Positions 58,951-64,000 of a stretch of 64,000 nt of DNA are shown in pieces. Source of the stretch: Portunus trituberculatus. Lineage: Eukaryota; Arthropoda; Malacostraca; Decapoda; Portunidae. Position 1 is the stretch's first letter. Each line of letters starts with the position of its first letter. The stretch is from assembly GCF_017591435.1 (NCBI RefSeq), contig NC_059272.1, positions 4,072,292-4,136,291 of the forward strand, written 5' to 3'. The position numbers and the translations under genes are program-made. Below the pieces are notes generated by a model that saw only the letters and a list, made by a program, of their open reading frames with translations, was not told the origin of the DNA and did no database searches.

Positions 58951-61735
58951 GAGTGATATCGGGATTTTAGAACTCAACGATTACTTGAGGGACAAGAACC
59001 CAGATATTGTGGGTCTTACTGAAACAAAACTGAGAGAGGAGAAGACCTGATGAAGGTTGGAGAAGGAAATATAACGTTTGGAAAAGAAATAGAGTAGGTA
59101 AGATGGGAGGAGGAGTGATGTTGCTGGTTAAAAAGATATAAAGGTGGATCAAGTGAAAAAGGTATGGGAAAGGCAGAAGTGCTAAAGATCAGAGCAGAAA
59201 CTAATGAAGGAAAAAGAGGCACTACATAGTGGTGTACGTACCACCTAAGACAAATGCATGGTCAGTACAGGAATATGAAGAAATGATAAGTGATACAGGA
59301 ACATGTCTGGAAGAAATGTTGGGTGGCTGTGAACGAACTATAATGATGGGAGATTTTAATTGTAAAGAGGTGTGTTGGGAGGACTGGTCAATGGAAGGAT
59401 CAGAGACAACATGGGGAAATACACTATTGACACTGGCAATGGAAAATGTGTTAACTCAGTGGGTCAAAGAAGATACTAGGTTTGGAGGAGAGGGAGCATC
59501 GTCAAGACTGGACTTGGTCTTTAGTACAGAGCCAATGGTCATTGAGGAGATGAGGGTGGAGTGCCCTTTAGCAAAGAGTGATCATGCAGTTTTGGAGTTC
59601 AAGGTGATAGACGAAGAGAAATCTAGAAGAAATGAAGAATATAAAGTGGGAAGATGGAATTATGCCAAGACAGATTTTGGAAACCTAAAGAAATTCTTTC
59701 AAGAGACAAATTGGATGAAATTCAAGAGTGCTAAGGAGCAAATGAAAAGTGGAAGGAATTTATAAAAATATACAAAGAAGGTGAGAAAAATTTGTACCAA
59801 TAAGACAACATAGAGAAGTTGGAAAGCAGGACTGGTTTAACGATAGATGTGAAAAGGCTAGAACAAGAAAAGAGGATGCATGGAAGAGGTGGAGAAGGAA
59901 AAGACGGATTAAGCAGTGGGAAAGTTACAAAAGAGCAAGAAATGAATATGTGTTGATTAGAAGAGAAGAAAGAAAGAAACAAGAAAAGGATATAATTGAT
60001 AAATGTAAAGACCAACCAAGGCTTTTTTACAGACATGTGAACAACAACATCAAAAATAGAGAAAGTATTGAAAGTTTAGAAGTAAATGGAGTATACAGTG
60101 AAGATCCCAGGAAATGGCAGAGGCTATGAATGGATGCTTTCGGAAGGTATTCACAAAGGAGACTGCTTTTGACAAACCACTGGTAATGGAACAGAAAGGG
60201 ATTATGAAGGAGTTTCAAGTAACGGTGGAGGAGATCAAGAACATGATGGGGAGTTTAGAAGTGAGAAAAGCTGTGGGACCTGATGGGGTATCAGGATGGA
60301 TTTTAAGAGAATGCAGGAGCAATTGGCAGAAAAAGTTTGTGAAGTAATTGATGCCTCATTAAGGGAAGGTGTAGTGCCCCAAGACTGGAAAAGAGCTAAC
60401 ATTGTCCCAATCTATAAATCAGGTAACAAGAGAGACCCATTGAACTATAGACCAGTGTCACTTACAAGTGTGGTAGCTAAGATGTGTGAGAGGGTGGTGA
60501 AGACTAGATGGACAGACTTCTTGGAGAAAATGACATACTTTGTGAGTGTCAATTTGGTTTTAGGAAAGGGCGTTCATGCACGACAAACCTGATATGTTAC
60601 TATTCGAGGGTGATAGATGTAATACAGGAAAGAGATGGTTGGGCTGATGGAATATATCTGGATTTAAAAAAGGCCTTTGATAAGGTACCACACCAGAGAC
60701 TGATCTGGAAACTTGAAATGGTAGGAGGAGTGCATGGCAGTTTACTAAAATGGATGGAAGACTTTTGGTAGGAAGAGAAATGAGAACAATAATTAAGGAC
60801 AGACCATCAGAATGGGGATTGGTGGAGAGTGGAGTTCCACAGGGATCAGTGTTGGCACCAGTAATGTTCGCAGTCTACATAAATGACATGGTGGATGGGG
60901 TGTCCAGTTATGTGAGCCTATTTGCAGACGATGCAAAATTGTTACGAAAAGTGAGATGTGACAAAGATTGCGAACTACTCCAGGAAGACTTGGACAGAAT
61001 ATGGAAATGGAGCTGTACATGGCAAATGGAGTTCAACACGACAAAATGCAAGAAAATAGAGTTTGGCAAGAGTGAAAGAAGAATCAGGAGTATGTACAAG
61101 ATAGGAAATGAAGACATAAAACCAGTCATGAAGAAAAAGACCTTGGGGTGACAATTACCAATGACCTATCGCCAGAGAGACATATAAACAAAATAATTGG
61201 AGAAGTATTGAACTTATTGAGGAACATAAGAGTGGCGTCAGATATCTAGATGAAGAAATGATGAAGAAAATAATTACTGCAATGATAAGACCGAGGCTTG
61301 AATATGCAACAATACAGTGGGCTCCGAACTTAAAGAAACACATAAGGAAACTAGAGAAAGTACAGAGGGCTGCAACGAAAATGGTGCCTGACTTAAGAGA
61401 TTTGACTTATGAAGACAGACTGAAAAGAATGCAACTTCCAACCCTGGAAAACAGAAGAGAAAGGGGAGACCTGATAGCAATATACAGAGTGATGATTGGC
61501 ATGGAAAAATGGATAGGGAAGATCTGTGTATGTGGAATGGAAGAATGTCGAGAGGGCATGGGAAAAACTAAAATGGCCACTTATAGGAGAGATGTGAAAA
61601 ATATAGCTTCCTCATAGAAGGGTGGAAGCATGGAATAGTTTAGACGTGGAAGTGGTCAACGCAAGGAATATTCATGATTTTAAGAAAAAGCTGGACATTA
61701 ATAGATATGGAGACGGGACAACACGAGCATAGCTC
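58930..61735 (+). pseudogene. LINE C2 ORF2 (EN-RT), frameshifted
   Basis: EN 59229-59765 is identical in translation to the C1 block (VYVPPKTNAWS, MMGDFNCKEVCW, AKSDHAVLEF). RT: AVGPDGVSGWIL, PLNYRPVSLTSVVAK, FGFRKGRSCTTNL, LDLKKAFDKVPHQRL, SGVPQGSVLAP, LFADDAKLL, MIRPRLEYATIQWAP. Ends at about 61731 with RYGDGTTRA. Frame breaks occur at about 58965, 59048, 59765, 60310, 60553, 60768, 61148 and 61240. Confidence 0.88.
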
Positions 61736-61775
61736 TTTTCCCGTATGTTACAATTAGGTAAATACAATTAGGTAA

Positions 61776-61776
<1 letters not shown>

Positions 61777-61812
<36 letters not shown>
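61777..61812. repeat. (CA)n after LINE C2
   Basis: AC dinucleotides continuing from the LINE C2 tail. Confidence 0.96.
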
Positions 61813-62756
<944 letters not shown>

Positions 62757-63423
62757 TGCATTTATGTTCACAAAACAATATTTTATTAGCACAAACCTGC
62801 CCCCAAGAAAGGTTTGTAATGCATAAAGTGAAATCTTACATGGAATACCAAAAAATAAAGCAGAGATGAGATTGGCCACAGAAGAAGCGGAGACTCACGG
62901 CAACTTGTCGCTTCTTTCAGACCTTTAGCCTGCATGCTACTTTCATCATGATATTTATAGCCACTCCTCTATTGCCTGTTATATGGATATCATATCTTAG
63001 TATTCATATACGCTCATGCCATGAGGATAACCTTAACTCCGTGGCACTGTGTGATAGTGAATTACTAAAGAAATACCGCGGTATTTCATTAATAATTCAC
63101 TATCACTCAGTGCCACAGAGTCGAGGTTATCCTCACGGCATGAGCGTATATGAATACTAAGATATGATATCCATTATAGCAGGCAATAGAGGAATGGAAA
63201 CAAATATCATGGGGAAAGACAACACGCAGGCTAAAAGGGTCACAAGAAGAAGAAGCGGCCAAGTCACCACGAGTCTCCCGTTTCGTCTGTGGCTCATCTC
63301 ATCTCTGCTTTATTTTTTGGTATTCCATGTAAGATTTCACTTTATGCATTACAAAACAATCATTTCTTGTGGGCAAGGTTTGTAAAAAGCTAATAGAAAT
63401 GTTGTTTTGTGAACATAAATGCG
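62757..63423. mobile_element. foldback element, 0.67-kb near-perfect palindrome
   Basis: Two arms of about 320-330 bp in inverted orientation, centred at 63078/63079 on ACCGCGGT. The arms match from GCATTTATGTTCACAAAACA at the outer ends (62759 and its complement ending near 63423) to the centre, with scattered differences and small indels. No coding frame; no clear target duplication at either edge. Confidence 0.85.
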
Positions 63424-63522
63424 ACAATGTGAGAGAATTTGTATGTAGTTCCTCTAACTTCCAGTGACTCATATGACATCATATAAGCAGTGGTACACCG
63501 GTGGCCCAATATGCTGCCAAGC

Positions 63523-63526
<4 letters not shown>

Positions 63527-63602
<76 letters not shown>
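63527..63602. repeat. (AT)n microsatellite
   Basis: AT dinucleotides directly left of the Tigger-like MITE. Confidence 0.97.
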
Positions 63603-63603
<1 letters not shown>

Positions 63604-63606
<3 letters not shown>

Positions 63607-63846
63607 TCAACCCTCTGCTATCGCGACTTCTGCTATCGTGTTTTATTGCTATTGCGCACCCATGAAAAGCTGCTAAAATTTCATTATCGCGACCTTAGAT
63701 GCCTGCTATCGTGCGCCCCGCCATGACGTCATGGAATATTTGAGCGCTCATTTGCCAAAACCGTCTTCCCGCCAAGATCAATTCAGCTATTGCTTTTTCG
63801 GCTATGGCGTGGCTATTTTGGCCCCAATTGGGCGATAGCTGAGGGT

Positions 63847-63852
<6 letters not shown>
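63604..63852. mobile_element. Tigger/pogo-like MITE (about 250 bp)
   Basis: Left end CAGTCAACCCTCTGCTATCG; the right end is the reverse complement of CATAACCCTCAGCTATCGCC. It sits inside an (AT)n tract, consistent with a TA target. The interior repeats CTATCG-type motifs and contains CCATGACGTCATGG. Noncoding. Confidence 0.75.
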
Positions 63853-63925
<73 letters not shown>

Positions 63926-63990
63926 TTATTTATTTATTTATTTATTTATTTTTTTTTTTTATCTATTTAATTTTTTTTTTTTTTTTTTTA
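63853..63990. repeat. (AT)n, (TTTA)n and poly-T tract
   Basis: AT dinucleotides to about 63920, then TTTA repeats to about 63948, then two poly-T runs at the window edge. Confidence 0.95.
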
Positions 63991-64000
63991 CTCATATGGT

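Larger units (their letters stand above)
57756..61779 (+). mobile_element. LINE C, copy 2 (full length, about 4.02 kb)
   Basis: Starts GGGACATCGTCGATGGCGGA directly after (AC)n and ends with two ACAATTAGGTAAATAC repeats followed by (AC)n. Nearly identical to C1 at 24853-28890, including several frame-disrupting lesions. Contains ORF1, EN, RT and the short 3' UTR. Confidence 0.92.

Overview
This window looks like a piece of an arthropod nuclear genome, most likely a decapod crustacean. The inference rests on one spliced host gene with arthropod-type introns, very long dinucleotide microsatellites ((AT)n, (GA)n, (CA)n), TTAGG-like interstitial blocks, and several LINE, SINE and DNA-transposon families. 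There is no bacterial, plasmid or phage gene organisation. The species assignment is inference; no search was possible.

The one well-supported host gene is SEL1L (fly Hrd3), the Sel1-repeat partner of the HRD1 ubiquitin ligase in ER-associated degradation. It is on the minus strand. Eight coding exons (48338 down to 22637) join in phase, with GT donors and AG acceptors, into about 444 C-terminal residues that end in a transmembrane segment and a proline/arginine tail. The 5' exons are not visible and probably lie beyond the right edge.

Left part (1-22 kb): a frameshifted THAP zinc-finger exon; an 816-bp (AT)n tract; a Tc1-like transposase remnant; two different LINE remnants (an L2-like 3' end, and a jockey-like element A with EN and RT); a complete but dead hAT transposon (8872-12261) with two smaller hAT-type elements nested inside it, each with a perfect 8-bp target duplication; a LINE B copy; a telomere-motif tandem block; a 1.1-kb element with long terminal inverted repeats; and Tigger/pogo-like elements.

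Middle part (22-48 kb): SEL1L exons separated by introns full of LINEs, a piggyBac-like element, tRNA-derived SINEs and RTE-like remnants. Right part (48.5-62 kb): a head-to-tail plus-strand array of LINEs (D1, D2, a D fragment, C2), each separated from the next by (CA)n. A matching minus-strand array (E, B3, B2, B1) lies at 39.4-46.1 kb. The right end holds a compound CA/AT/GA microsatellite, a 0.67-kb foldback palindrome and a Tigger-like MITE.

The most interesting signal is that these related LINE families (B, C, D, E) share a 3' terminus built from a short tandem repeat (GGTAAATAC-containing, 14-bp unit) that runs into (AC)n, and that most copies also begin at (AC)n. This suggests an APE-type LINE lineage that targets AC microsatellites and recreates its own target at its 3' end, so that copies stack head to tail.
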